Part shown: positions 13,073 to 23,482 of the stretch, in pieces
Position numbering within the stretch: the stretch's first letter is position 1
Layout of the letters: every line of letters begins with the position of its first letter
Origin: Rhyacophila brunnea
Lineage: Eukaryota; Arthropoda; Insecta; Trichoptera; Rhyacophilidae
DNA: 64,000 nt
Direction of reading: 5' to 3'
Assembly: GCA_022495005.1 (NCBI GenBank)
Contig: JAGYXB010000557.1
Span: forward strand, 806,001-870,000
Program-made: the position numbers and the translations under genes
The notes under the pieces: model-generated
Seen by the model: only the letters and a program-made list of their open reading frames with translations
Database searches by the model: none
Told to the model about the DNA's origin: nothing

Positions 13073-13754
13073 GGTACATGTTCAAACACGCGCGTCAATA
13101 TCATTTTACTTCCTTCTTCAATTATAGTTTGTCAATTTATGGCTACGGCCGTATGTTGTAGCTTAACCACTGGGGAATGACAAAAGAAATGGCGTATTTC
13201 AAAAAAACACTACCTTATTCTTAGGTCAATAATTATTATAAAGAAATCATTATTCATAAGATATTTATCACACTTGAATGGTCAAAGACATAGCTTATAA
13301 TACATATCTTTAGAATCATCTTCAAATGTGTTAATCTTGCCGATTTTTGAATAATAAAATGCCTAATTCTTGTCAAATTTGGGATCACAGAGATTACCAA
13401 TATAATTTTTTATCGTGAATATTTTACAAAAATTATCTCGTAATAAATTATACTAATGGTTTCATAAATGCGTTTAAAATTAATAAATGTAAAAAATCTT
13501 AACACCACTGCACAGTTATGTACCGAAATATGACTATATTCTAAAACATTAGAGCGAGAGGTTTAAAAGAATACTATTTTATGTAACAAAATACTTTATG
13601 CAGTCATCAAATGTTTAAAATAACTATAAAGGATAATAAGGCTTCAAAATTATATAAATAGATTATCTACAACGTTTAAGGAGTGTCCAGGATCATGGTT
13701 TGAAAATACAATAAAAACTCAATTTTGACCTTCGACGAGCATGCCCCCCCTTAA
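13073..13754 (-). repeat. right arm of the 1.4-kb palindrome
   Basis: It is the inverse complement of the left arm, starting at GGTACATGTTCAAACACGCG and ending at the outer TTAA at 13751-13754. Confidence 0.85.
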
Positions 13755-14125
13755 GGTTCTACTAGAATGATGTATATTTATGTGCGTTACTTCGATTATT
13801 TGATCGTTACACGTCAAGTAACGATCAAGATCGCGATGGAGACGCGTGAGCTTCAGTACAAAAGGAGAAGTTCGCTAGTAACTGACGACTGAGCAAGTGA
13901 AAAAATTAAACTGTTCCGTAAAATAACTATGAAAAGAATTCTGAAAACAAAAGGGAAATCCGCCTAATGTAGGTACTCCTAACTATTACAGAGAAGACAG
14001 GTATGGTACATAGATCCGACAGAGAGCACTTACTTTTCTAAAATAGCTTACCAATAATTTTATTAACAGGGTTTAATAAGTAGTAGTGCAAAATGGTTAC
14101 ATGCAAATTGTACGTATCACATTTT

Positions 14126-14524
14126 GGGTCTAGGACGATTTGGCACCGGACAACTGGACGCCACGGAATTCGAAAATAAATAGACATTAGGTACTTATAG
14201 GTAATTAAAAAAAAATATTTAATATTATTATATATATTTAAATGATTATATTACGATTCATTAGTTGGTGAGAATGTAAATATGCAGACGTAAATAATGA
14301 TTTAATCGTGCATATGTTTAAGTTCCAACGAAAAAAGAGGTTTTTATTTTATATAAAGCCTTAGGCATGGTAATTTTCAATCCGCAATAAAGAATACATT
14401 ATGTTGAATTAAAACTACTAAGTAGTAGATAGAAACTGATTAAAATACCTCGTCTACGTTCTGTATACGGGTCTACGACAGTGCGGCGTCCAATTGTCCG
14501 GAGTCCAGTTGTCCCATTCCCCAC
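14126..14524. mobile_element. probable small TIR element
   Basis: The left side carries GGGTCTAGGACGATTTGG and CCGGACAACTGGACGCC. The right side carries the inverse themes GGCGTCCAATTGTCCGG and CCAGTTGTCCCATTCCCC. The two sides are therefore related inverted repeats around some 330 bases of AT-rich DNA without a frame. Exact termini and a target duplication are not clear. Confidence 0.5.
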
Positions 14525-15490
14525 ATTTCTAAGTAGGACAGTTCACACTGATCTCTCTTACCGGAATAAGATTCGTACAGCATTGAGATCAAAAAAATAG
14601 CATTTTTCGTGGAGCATTACAGGCAATAAATGTTCCAGTATTATTAGATTCAATAAGAACAGAAATAATAATTTAGATACTTCAGAGCACCTACCAGCTA
14701 GTATCTACTCTATCCCTCTATTCCAGTGGTTTTTATCACGTATTTTGTTTAGACATAAATTTTATCACAATTATATATTTCCGAGATAACATCTCGCGGT
14801 GAAATATGATATGCCTAACTGAATATGTAAAAATCTCACGCCACAGTACAAAAATGTCTCTTTCATACCAAAACATTCTTATTACACAAACCAATAAGAA
14901 GAGAATAGTGGAATATGCACGAACTTTAGAATTACTTCGAATCAATTGATATCAAAAAGGGTAACGAAAGAGGGGGAAAAATAATGAACGTATGTTTGTA
15001 ATTGGTTTTAATATTACACATACAAGATTTTTTAACACTGGTGCACGTAACCAGAACAAAAAGAATACATATAAAAGAGACTCGGCGAGGAATATTGCGC
15101 TTTTCTTATCACGCTGTGTAAATGATGCGCACAAAACCCATGGAAACCTTACAAGGGCTATCGATCTATCATTATTATTTATTCAACAACACTTTTCATC
15201 GAAGATTTTTAAATGTGATTTATCTAAAGCTGGATGAATAAAACTTGTTTAACATATTATACTTAATATTATTCAACTATTCATCAATAATATAAGATTG
15301 ATGAGGTAGGTTTATCTTCGAAACAACACACAAACAACGTCAATTTGAAAACATTTAAAACGATGTTTTCTACTTACATATAGGGATATATTTTTAATAT
15401 TTACGAACTTACTTTTTTGTATAGTAAAGTTAATTAAAATCATGGATTGCATAGAGAATCATTACACGGGTTAATACATAAAGGTGTAAA
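14525..15490. other. AT-rich stretch, no gene recognised
   Basis: Overlapping 60-80-codon frames on both strands around 14.7-15.2 kb look like chance openings in AT-rich DNA. No motif is recognised. Confidence 0.5.
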
Positions 15491-15496
15491 ACAGCA

Positions 15497-15830
15497 GTGA
15501 GAAAATGTGAAAAATTAAATGATATATCATCAGCCGGGGTCGATACACCGATGAAAGCCTCCCAATGCTCCCTCCATTCTTCTCGGTCCATAGTTGTTTG
15601 CTGCTACGTACATCCACAGAATATTATGAGTTCGTCTAACCAGCGGATTCTAGGGAGTCACTGCGGGCATTTAATGCCCTTTGGGTACCACTGTATGACG
15701 GCATTCGTCCAGCGATTGTCCACTCGCCGAGCGACATGCCAACCCATTGCAATTTTTTTCCTCAGCGACCTCTATCACATCGCGTACTCTTGTGTGCTTC
15801 ATTATCAGTTTTTTTCTTTATCTATATTCG
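15497..15830 (-). pseudogene. non-LTR retrotransposon pol C-terminal relic
   Basis: On the minus strand the pieces KHTRVRDVIE, GHVARRVDNRWTNAVIQWYP, PRIRWLDELI and TMDREEWREHWEAFIGVSTP follow one another. This is the C-terminal order of insect LINE pol proteins: a DVI..I-like stretch, GH.AR..DNRW, R...RW.DD, then D..EWR...EAF. Several frameshifts and stops separate the pieces. The long plus-strand frame over the same bases is its antisense shadow. A shorter copy of the central part is at 4.7 kb. Confidence 0.75.
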
Positions 15831-16143
15831 TTATGTCCAACTAATAGAGCTGGGTGAAAGGCAAAACTCTGGAGACATAAAACCACACACCAACCCGCCC
15901 GAACAGCGTGGTAAATACCCCGTATGGAAAAGCACAAATATATACCTATAAACTTATATTTATAAAACTTTGATATCCTAGGTTTTCCTAGTAGTTATAT
16001 AAAATATCTTCTCTAGGCTCCTGGATACCTCAAGAGTACTTAAATTAATTTATATAATTTGTAATATGACACGTTTTCGGCACAAGTCAGGCGGATCTGC
16101 GTGGTGCTCACCATTGTAAAGAATGCTACACAAATGTTTGGCG

Positions 16144-16408
16144 TATATCGTCACTGTTCTGGCAGAAGACACTAATTCGAAAAAATGACATATTGAGTTA
16201 GTTATACCAAAATGTTCCTTATTTCAAACTTTACCGTCTGGAAACCTTCTTAATAAATAAACAGTCTTTATTTTAAAGTCATCCTTATTACGATTACTTA
16301 ATAAACTCACATGATAGACCATTTCAAACATTTTAAAAGCTTCAAAGTCAAATTACTCAAAACTAGTATTCTCTAGTTAGTGTGTTCTGCCAGAACAGAG
16401 ACGATATA
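16144..16408. mobile_element. 265-bp TIR element (MITE), complete copy
   Basis: The termini are inverse: TATATCGTCACTGTTCTGGC at the left, GCCAGAACAGAGACGATATA at the right, with homology continuing through ACACTAA / TTAGTGT. The body from 16207 onward repeats bases 1-202 almost base for base. It has no coding frame. The outermost TA may be a TA target duplication, which would suggest a Tc1/mariner-type mobiliser, but that is inference. Confidence 0.75.
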
Positions 16409-16409
16409 G

Positions 16410-18257
16410 ACACAGTGTCAGTGTTTCAACAAGCATTATAGGGCGCCAACGTTCGCCTTGCTTGGGCTATTGCGAGAAGGCAGTATAATATTATAAATCT
16501 ATTAAAATAAAATTAGAAAGCAAAATGATAATATAAATTGTATCAAATTCTACAGGTCTGATTATTAATCGATTTCGATTGACACACCATTATCAAGATC
16601 ACACAGAACCGGTAAATTTTAATATAATTTATATTATCATCTCATAAAATGGAATTATACCAAGTAACTAACGCAATAAATATTAAAATAGTTGTTACTT
16701 TATTATTCGGGTGTGATGGTAAAAGCTACGTGCAGCTACACACCTACAGCAATGATTATTAGTAAGCAGACTGGCCTAGTTGGACAATAAATGCACGGAG
16801 TTAGTCAATTAAAAATGGACCGAAATGCAAATTTTCCATCCGACAGCCTTGTTTTAATTTGAAGCTACGAGAAAGCTCCGCCATATGTTACGCAAAATGG
16901 CAAACTTGAGAATTCGAGATAACTTTTCATGTTACAAAAGTACGCATTTAGTTTTGAACTGAGGGATTATTTAAAATGTTGACTGCCGTATTTGCGAAAG
17001 ATTTAAAAAAAAAATACAAGTACCTAATAATTAAACTATATTATAGTATGGAAATATTTATAATAATGGTCAAAGCTATACGCTACGATTCCAGAACCGT
17101 ATGAATTGCTTATATTTATTTGGCTTAAGTAACAAAGTTAATAGAATACAAGGTAAACTTTATCAATTTTACTCAAATTAATTAAAATTGTATGGTAAGC
17201 ATTTTAACGTTTAATAAAGTTTAACGCTTATGCTCATAAATAAGTTTGGCAAATATAGCAATAATGACAATACTGCATTATAGGTATACACGATCCGTTA
17301 ATAATATTTTTTTCACCTTCAGATGTCTTTCTATATTATGTAACCATTCTTCATAACATGGTTATATAATTAAAGTACTATAATTGTTTGCTATATTTTA
17401 CTATTTAATATTTGTAGAAACATCATTGGTTGCAATACTTATTATTTTGTATGTCTTTAATACCATTGTTTTACTTAATAATAAAATAAATATTTGTAAT
17501 TTGGATATATGCAAGCGCCTAGAGAAATTTATTTCCCTTTAAAATATTGATACCTATTGATTTTTAATTTTTACCGCATATATAATAATAAAAACATAAT
17601 AAATTAATACGTATAGGTACTAACTAGCACATACCAAGCAGCATAATAGTTATGTATGTTTTATATTCAAATAAGTAATACACAATATTTCAAAATGTAG
17701 CATTGCTTATTGAATATGTATACATAATTTTTCATAACACCTTAGAAATAATTACACGAATCGATACTACACGAATGGGACTTGAACTCATGAATATCGC
17801 ATTCCTGGTGCTTTGCTTTATCGTTTAAATTACCGATATAGTCACTAAACATGTTTTTTTAACTAACAAATGTGTGTTATTGGGCTGTTATGAAATAATG
17901 TACTTATGTAAACGATAGATAGCAAGGCGATGTTTAAAGATTGAGAAAATTGTGTAAATGGTTTTAAAAACGTCAACTAAATGACAACCAATAACTGAAT
18001 GTAATTCGAACTACAGTTACTAATAGAACGATCTGCTACACAACAAATACTCAACACACGGCGTGAATTTGGTATTGGAAAATTTGTATGCTCAATATTC
18101 TTAGAGTTCAATCCATTTTCAACACATACATAATTTTTGAAAAACACTTTGAGAAAATATATTATATGGCATTTTCAACACATTTAACATACGTGAGTTT
18201 CCATATTGTGTGACTTTATTATTATTATCTGCGGTTGGTCGATTGCATGCGATATAA
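16410..18257. other. AT-rich stretch with small repeat traces
   Basis: No gene is recognised. Bases 16618-16668 (including ATTATCATCTCATAAAATGG) recur in similar form at 43788-43832. Bases 18122-18160 resemble the terminal repeats of the element at 28105-28376. Otherwise the sequence is unique and AT-rich. Confidence 0.45.
17770..17838 (-). repeat. possible tRNA-derived fragment
   Basis: The minus strand holds a B-box-like GAGTTCAAGTCCC within a short stem (ATGAG...CCCAT), preceded by a tRNA-like anticodon-side segment. The acceptor and D arms are not convincing. It is most likely a SINE head or tRNA pseudogene. Confidence 0.3.
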
Positions 18258-18259
18258 TA

Positions 18260-19547
18260 CGAGGGTGGGTCAATAAGTCCTTAGAAAAGCTGACAGGTGG
18301 CGCGACTAGTACTGTAAGCGGTTTGTTTTCATGCAGCGGCACTACCGATTCAGTATGCTGCGAAGTTTCAATCAGATTGGTCGGGTTGTTGTGTGTTTCT
18401 CGTACATTTAAAAAAAAATTTGCTTGTTTACAAAAAAAAGGAGAAAATTGAGTTTAGAGCTGTTATTAAACATTTTAATATAAAAGGGTTAACAGCAAAG
18501 GAAATAAAAAATGAGTTGGATTTAGTTCACGGCATATCTGCTCCTTCACTTGCAACCATTTATAACTGGTTAAATGAATTTAAACGTGGTCGTACATCAA
18601 CAAAGGATGAACCACGCCCAGGACGTCCTGTAGAGGTGACTACACCAGAAATGATCAATAAAATCCACGATATGGTGTTAAGTGACCGAAGATTAAAGTT
18701 GAGTGAGATAATTGAGGTTACAGGGATCTCAAAAGGTAGCGTCATTTCTATTTTACATGACAAATTGGGCATGAAAAACATTTCTGCAAGATGGGTGCCG
18801 CGTTTGCTCACAGTCGACAATAAACGCAATAGGGTGGTGGCTCTAAAGCCCTGTTGTCGCTCATGCAACGCAATCCGGATGAATTTTTTCGTCGCTTTGT
18901 GACTGTAGATGAAACATAGATACACCACTATACTCCCGAGACGAAAGAACAGTCAAAGCAGTGGATTGCGAAAGGCGAACCATGTCCAAAGAAGGCGAAA
19001 ACCGCAAAATCAGCTGGTAAGGTTATGGCTACTGTATTTTGGGATGCACGTGGAATTATTTTCGTTGACTATTTGGAAAAAGGAAAACAATAACAGGGGA
19101 TTATTATGCATCTTTATTGGACCAGCTAAAAAACGAAATTGAAGAAAAACGGCCTCATTTAAACAGGGAAAAATCCTCTTTCATCAGGACAATGCCCATG
19201 TTCACACATGTTTACGATCAATGGCTAAAATTGAAGAATTGAAGTTCGAATTGGTCGACCACCCACCGTATTCGCCAGATTTAGCCCCCAGTGACTTTTT
19301 CCTTTCCCAAACTTAAAAAAATGGCTAAGTGGACAACGTTTTTTTTCAAATGAAGAAGTCATCGATCGGACAAATGTTTATTTTGAGGACCTTCCGAAAA
19401 CTTATTTTTCTGACGGTTTAAAAAATATTGAGAAACGTCTAACCAAGTGTATCGAGCTCCAAGGAGATTATGTTGAGAAATAAAAAAAAATACAAAAATA
19501 AAAACTGTTTTAATGCTTTTTTCTAAGGAATTATTGACCCACCCTCG
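18260..19547 (+). mobile_element. mariner element (irritans-like), degraded copy 1
   Basis: The element is 1288 bp and sits between TA dinucleotides (18258-18259 and 19548-19549). Its terminal inverted repeats of about 29 bp start CGAGGGTGGGTCAATAAGTC and end with the inverse; the right end carries one different base (AATTCC in place of AGTCC). It is closely similar to the copy at 23483-24785 along its whole length, including the leader before the transposase. Both insertions point the same way. The transposase is broken in several places, so this copy could move only if supplied with transposase. Confidence 0.95.
18438..19483 (+). pseudogene. mariner transposase pseudogene, copy 1
   Basis: It is homologous to the transposase at 23672-24720. 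The start ATG has become AAG at 18438. A 1-bp deletion occurs near 18841. The conserved tryptophan of the VDETW motif is a TAG stop at 18917-18919. Further 1-bp deletions lie near 19085, in the A-run near 19168 and in the TTTCC run near 19305. Upstream, a short block carrying extra in-frame ATGs in copy 2 is missing. The helix-turn-helix region, the HQDNA motif and the YSPDLAPSD motif are still readable in shifted frames. The 169-codon frame that opens at 18393 is leader fused to the N-terminal half and is not a gene in its own right. Confidence 0.9.
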
Positions 19548-19549
19548 TA

Positions 19550-20335
19550 TCACTATCCCTTATTCACATAACAATAACAAAAATGCACACGATTTATGTG
19601 ACATGACGTGACGCCATATTGGTATACCTACTGTCTATATAGGTTTTTTTTAATACTATATATGGCATTTTAGGGTTCAGATTATTGATCTCTTGCGTGT
19701 GGGTTAGAAATACATACTGTGCCATTATTAACTGAGACAAAATACCGGCCAAAACTTGAAAGCCCATCGCCAAACCGGGACAATCCCAGTCAAATCGGGA
19801 AATTCGGTAAGCCTAGTAATCTGCAATTAAAAAAATATATTTTTTTACAAGACTTTGAGTCTCTATTGAGAAAGCTTTTATTTTTTAATGTAAAAATATC
19901 ATCGCAAAAAGTGGGTGGTATGTTTTATTGATGATTGATGGATGGTGTCGGAATGAAATATAAAAGTAACCAGAAATTGATAAAGTTTTTGGCGGTCCCC
20001 CACAAATTTTGAACATTTACATTACGAAATGAAAACAGCACACTAAAAATATCCACTGACGACAATATAAACTTTCGTGTACCTACCTCTAACTTATTTA
20101 CAACTCGTCACACTAAAATGTTTGATTCAATTTGGGTGTAACATGAAACCATAACATTTTTGGGGTTGCTTTTGGTGTCAATGCGAAGTTATAATTATTA
20201 ATGTATACATTCACGTCCACTGATAATGATCGGTGGAATAAACAAAATTAATTAAATTGAATACTCAACATACATAAATTTAAAGAATGATTGATACATA
20301 TTATGAACATCCTTCCGACCATGTCCGATCCTAAT
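19550..20335. other. AT-rich stretch with a possible transposon terminus
   Basis: Bases 19755-19818 contain CCAAACCGGGACAATCCCAG, then AAATCGGGAAATTCGGTAAG. This resembles the terminal motif of degraded DNA transposons that end in a TGGCAACCCTA-like sequence. No opposite end was found. No gene is seen. Confidence 0.35.
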
Positions 20336-20336
20336 T

Positions 20337-20428
20337 GAATCATATGGGCCTCCACAGAGTAGAGGTTTGTATTAACAGATTTTTTTACGAGAAATGGATG
20401 TCAGCCACGTGCTCAACCTATTAGGTCC
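20337..20428 (-). repeat. SINE tail, headless copy
   Basis: It begins at GAATCATAT exactly as the SINE at 7556 does. It continues through the CCTCCACAGAGTAGAGGTT-like, ACGAGAAATGGATGTCAGCC and TTAGGTCC blocks. The tRNA-like head is absent, as expected for a 5'-truncated retroposon. Confidence 0.6.
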
Positions 20429-20691
20429 ATACCCTGACTCACACATAAATTGAAAATTATGAACTACGTATTTAAAAAAAATAGATATTTTTAAAAATCT
20501 CAGTAACAAACATAACAAATTATTCTAGAGTGGGATTTTGGATTGGAATTAACTATTAAAATTTGCTAGGTACATTATCGACTTTCTTTTGATACAAATT
20601 GAAGATACCATATAAAAAAATTCAATACTACATAATGTGTTGAATATCATGCAAACCTGACCAACGTACCGTACCCTATCATACAAAAAAA

Positions 20692-20898
20692 ACATGTCAT
20701 ACATACAATAATTCCAAAAATGGCTGCCGATCTGTTACATTTTTACGTTTAGAAATTGGCATGCGTGTTTAATTTATTTACAAAATACCAGTTCAAATAA
20801 GCGTTATTGACCCAATTATGGCTTGTTAAGTACTGGTGACAATTAAAAAAATGATTTGTCATTTCGTCGAAATTTTCGAACATGAAGGTATGACATGT
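20692..20898. mobile_element. possible short TIR element
   Basis: ACATGTCATAC at the left and GTATGACATGT at the right are perfect inverse 11-mers, each followed outward by an A- or T-run. They bracket about 185 bases of non-coding sequence. With such short ends this could be chance. Confidence 0.35.
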
Positions 20899-21566
20899 AA
20901 AAAAAATGTTTAAAATAAAATTATCAACTGTAAGTAGCTACCTAATGTTCTTGGAAACGGTTTATTGTTGTTTTAAATACAAGTAATGATAATATTGCTA
21001 AATTCTCAGGCTACGATCATTCATCGGGGACATGTCGGTATATATTGGACATAGGTTAAACCCGTTAAATCACGCGTTTAATTAATTCTGATCGGAACAC
21101 AGCGACATGCTTGATTTGACAGATTAGTGTTGACATTCGAGGTGTTGAAGCAACACATAACCCCAAATGTACTGCAAAGATCATGTCAAATACGAGGAAA
21201 GACCCGATGTAAAATTAGAGTTGACAAACAGAATATTCGAAATGATAAAAAATCTTTACTACAAACATTTACGGAATGTGAATATATTTTTCTCATAAAT
21301 ATAAATTAATATTAAGTATTAGCATCACAAGCCAAAAAAAGATTTATATTCAACGAACTATCAATATTAACATGAACAATAACATAAAATTCAAAATAAC
21401 CGTATGTACCTATATACCAAAGTAAAACATAAATATCTATAATCTTTTTAACACTACAACAAGCCAGAGGCCCAATGACAGTAGTGAAGTGAAACAATAG
21501 TGTATTTAGTAATAGAAGAGAAACAGTCACAAACACCAAGGCTTTGAGAAAATCACATAAATATAT

Positions 21567-21645
21567 CGTGACCTCACCGAGATCGAACTCAGGCTCCCTG
21601 GATGAAAGGACAGCGTATTACACACCGGACTACGAGGGCCGCCTA
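21567..21645 (-). repeat. tRNA-derived fragment or SINE head
   Basis: On the minus strand a B-box-like GAGTTCGATCTC is preceded by a tRNA-like CCTTTCATCC segment and a D-arm-like CTCGTAGTCCGG. Acceptor pairing is poor, so a functional tRNA is unlikely. It does not match the SINE family at 7556, so it may be a second family. Confidence 0.4.
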
Positions 21646-23002
21646 AAACAGGTTATCATTTCTTTTTTATATTCGCAAACCAAGCTGGCAATTCTTGTTA
21701 CGGACCATTGGGTGCGTTTTTATTCGGATGCTTATATTGATTGATCCCCAGTTATTGTTCCATATTAATTTAAGGATGTATGCTGGAGAGCGGTGGAGGT
21801 CCGTGCATCGCATTAATTATATTCAATATTATGTACGTTCACTTTAGTGATTTAATTGTAAATTTAATACACTTACCGCGATTTAAAGTATTCTAAACAT
21901 AATTTCTAATCATTCTTGATTTCTTGTATGATTTCTGTGGGAATTTCAACTGCGATTCATTATACATATGGCTAACTGAATTGCCTCAATTACATAGCGT
22001 ATGCGTGTTACCAAAAATGCCGCAGTGACGGTTTGGCGACCACTGGTCTAAACCATTTGCTACTGTAATTTTAGAAAATAACATACGTTCTCTTTATGTT
22101 GGTGAAAACGTATAGAAAATACTTAACTACCCCTCTTTACTGTTTCGTAAAACTGACTTTTTTGCAAAAAGGATCAAAAGCTTGCCGTAACTAATGATAA
22201 AATAACATTACTCACTTAATGTCTATTCCCAAAAGCTCGGAGACTTAATTTTATCAAAGATTAAATATAGCACTTCTGAATTCTGTTTCCCACGCAAACA
22301 AACATTATTATTCCATTAATGTGGCATAGAAATAATTATTATCTATAAATCCTTATATTTCCACCTTATTTCAATCTTGTTCGTACAGTACGGAGAGAAA
22401 TAAATACTCTTCAAACAGCCCTAACTTAATGAAGCCATGATTATATGTTTGGTGAGTTAATAACAATTATTAGTGGGTACCCAACTAAACTTAATGTACA
22501 TAATAATCTCATATATTCGTGTACCTTTATACCTATTTTTAAAATACACAACAAAATATTCAACATAAATAAATAATAAACGTTATAGAATTACCTACTT
22601 ATTACTTAAGTAGAAGAACATTTACTTTCCAGAATTCGAGTGATTTCTAGATATTTGATACAAAGTATGTTCACAAAAATATTCTTAGAAAATAAGAAAT
22701 ATATACATATTCTCTACTAGTTAACCAGAAACGATGAAATATTAAAACTTTCCCAAAAATGCAAGAAAATAAAAAAATAACCTATTTATTTTTAAATGAC
22801 GATTTTAATACTTATACAAAAATATTTACAAGATAAAAAGATCTTTTTATATACAACGTTTTTAAATTTTCTGTTGAATCATATAAACTTGACTTGACTA
22901 GCTTAAACGATCAAAAAAAATGTACTTAATAGAAATACTTAAATGTCATTTTGACATTTCATATTGATTTCCATAGTAACGCACGTATATATTAATAATT
23001 TA

Positions 23003-23030
23003 GTTGCTAGGACCCTAGACCCCTAGCAAC
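23003..23030. promoter_or_regulatory. inverted GTTGCTAGG repeat beside a CCAAT box
   Basis: GTTGCTAGG and its exact inverse CCTAGCAAC are separated by ten bases. The second half runs straight into CCAAT. GTTGC...GCAAC half-sites resemble RFX-type X-boxes, which often sit near CCAAT in animal promoters. No gene start is established here, so a regulatory role is an inference. Confidence 0.25.
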
Positions 23031-23482
23031 CAATAATAGTGGATTGGATTACGGATTTCTTCCGAAATAACTTTTCATACAAAACAGAATTAACTGAAAA
23101 TGAATTCAATTATATTTTAAGATGGCTAAAAGTATTAAAAGAATTCATCGGCATCGTGTTATGATATATTCTAAAAGTTTCAAATATCTAGCTAGTCAGG
23201 AAATTGGTTAAAAATCGATTGCAAGATTTGTACTGGATAAACAACCATCGGACAAATAAGAATACTACCTAATAAAAACGTTGTGATAATATAAAACAGT
23301 AGCAAGGACCGCATATTGGATGGCGTTAAACGATTCGTTATTCTAAGTACGAATTACACACTCGTTTAGTACAATTATGTTTTTATTAAGAGATTTATAG
23401 CTATACCTACAAAATGTTTTATTACATAGGATAGGCTTTTAGCTGAGTTCAAAAAGATTTTATGAATACACATTTTCTGATA

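Larger units (their letters stand above)
12358..13754. mobile_element. 1.4-kb palindromic (foldback) element flanked by TTAA
   Basis: Two arms of about 680 bp (12358 to about 13041, and about 13073 to 13754) are near-perfect inverse copies separated by some 30 T-rich bases. The ends read TTAAGGGGGGACATGCTCG and CGAGCATGCCCCCCCTTAA, so a TTAA lies at each outer edge as in piggyBac-type target duplications. Neither arm has a long open frame, so the element cannot encode its own transposase. A second full copy lies at 50373-51771 and a single arm at about 59480-60029. A transcript would fold into a hairpin hundreds of base pairs long. The piggyBac link rests only on TTAA and is an inference. Confidence 0.85.
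20900..23480. other. AT-rich stretch; tRNA-like patch and a hairpin only
   Basis: Apart from the tRNA-like patch at 21567-21645 and the hairpin at 23003-23030, I see no feature. Short frames throughout show no motif. A 29-codon frame beginning at the ATG at 23122 is unassigned. Confidence 0.45.

Noticed and set aside
15497..15844. 115-codon plus frame
   Set aside because: Antisense of a LINE pol relic that reads on the minus strand.
18393..18902. 169-codon plus frame as a gene
   Set aside because: It is mariner leader plus the N-terminal half of the broken transposase; the true start codon is mutated.
18560..18928. 122-codon minus frame (and its counterpart at 23794-24108)
   Set aside because: Antisense shadow of the transposase, present in both mariner copies.
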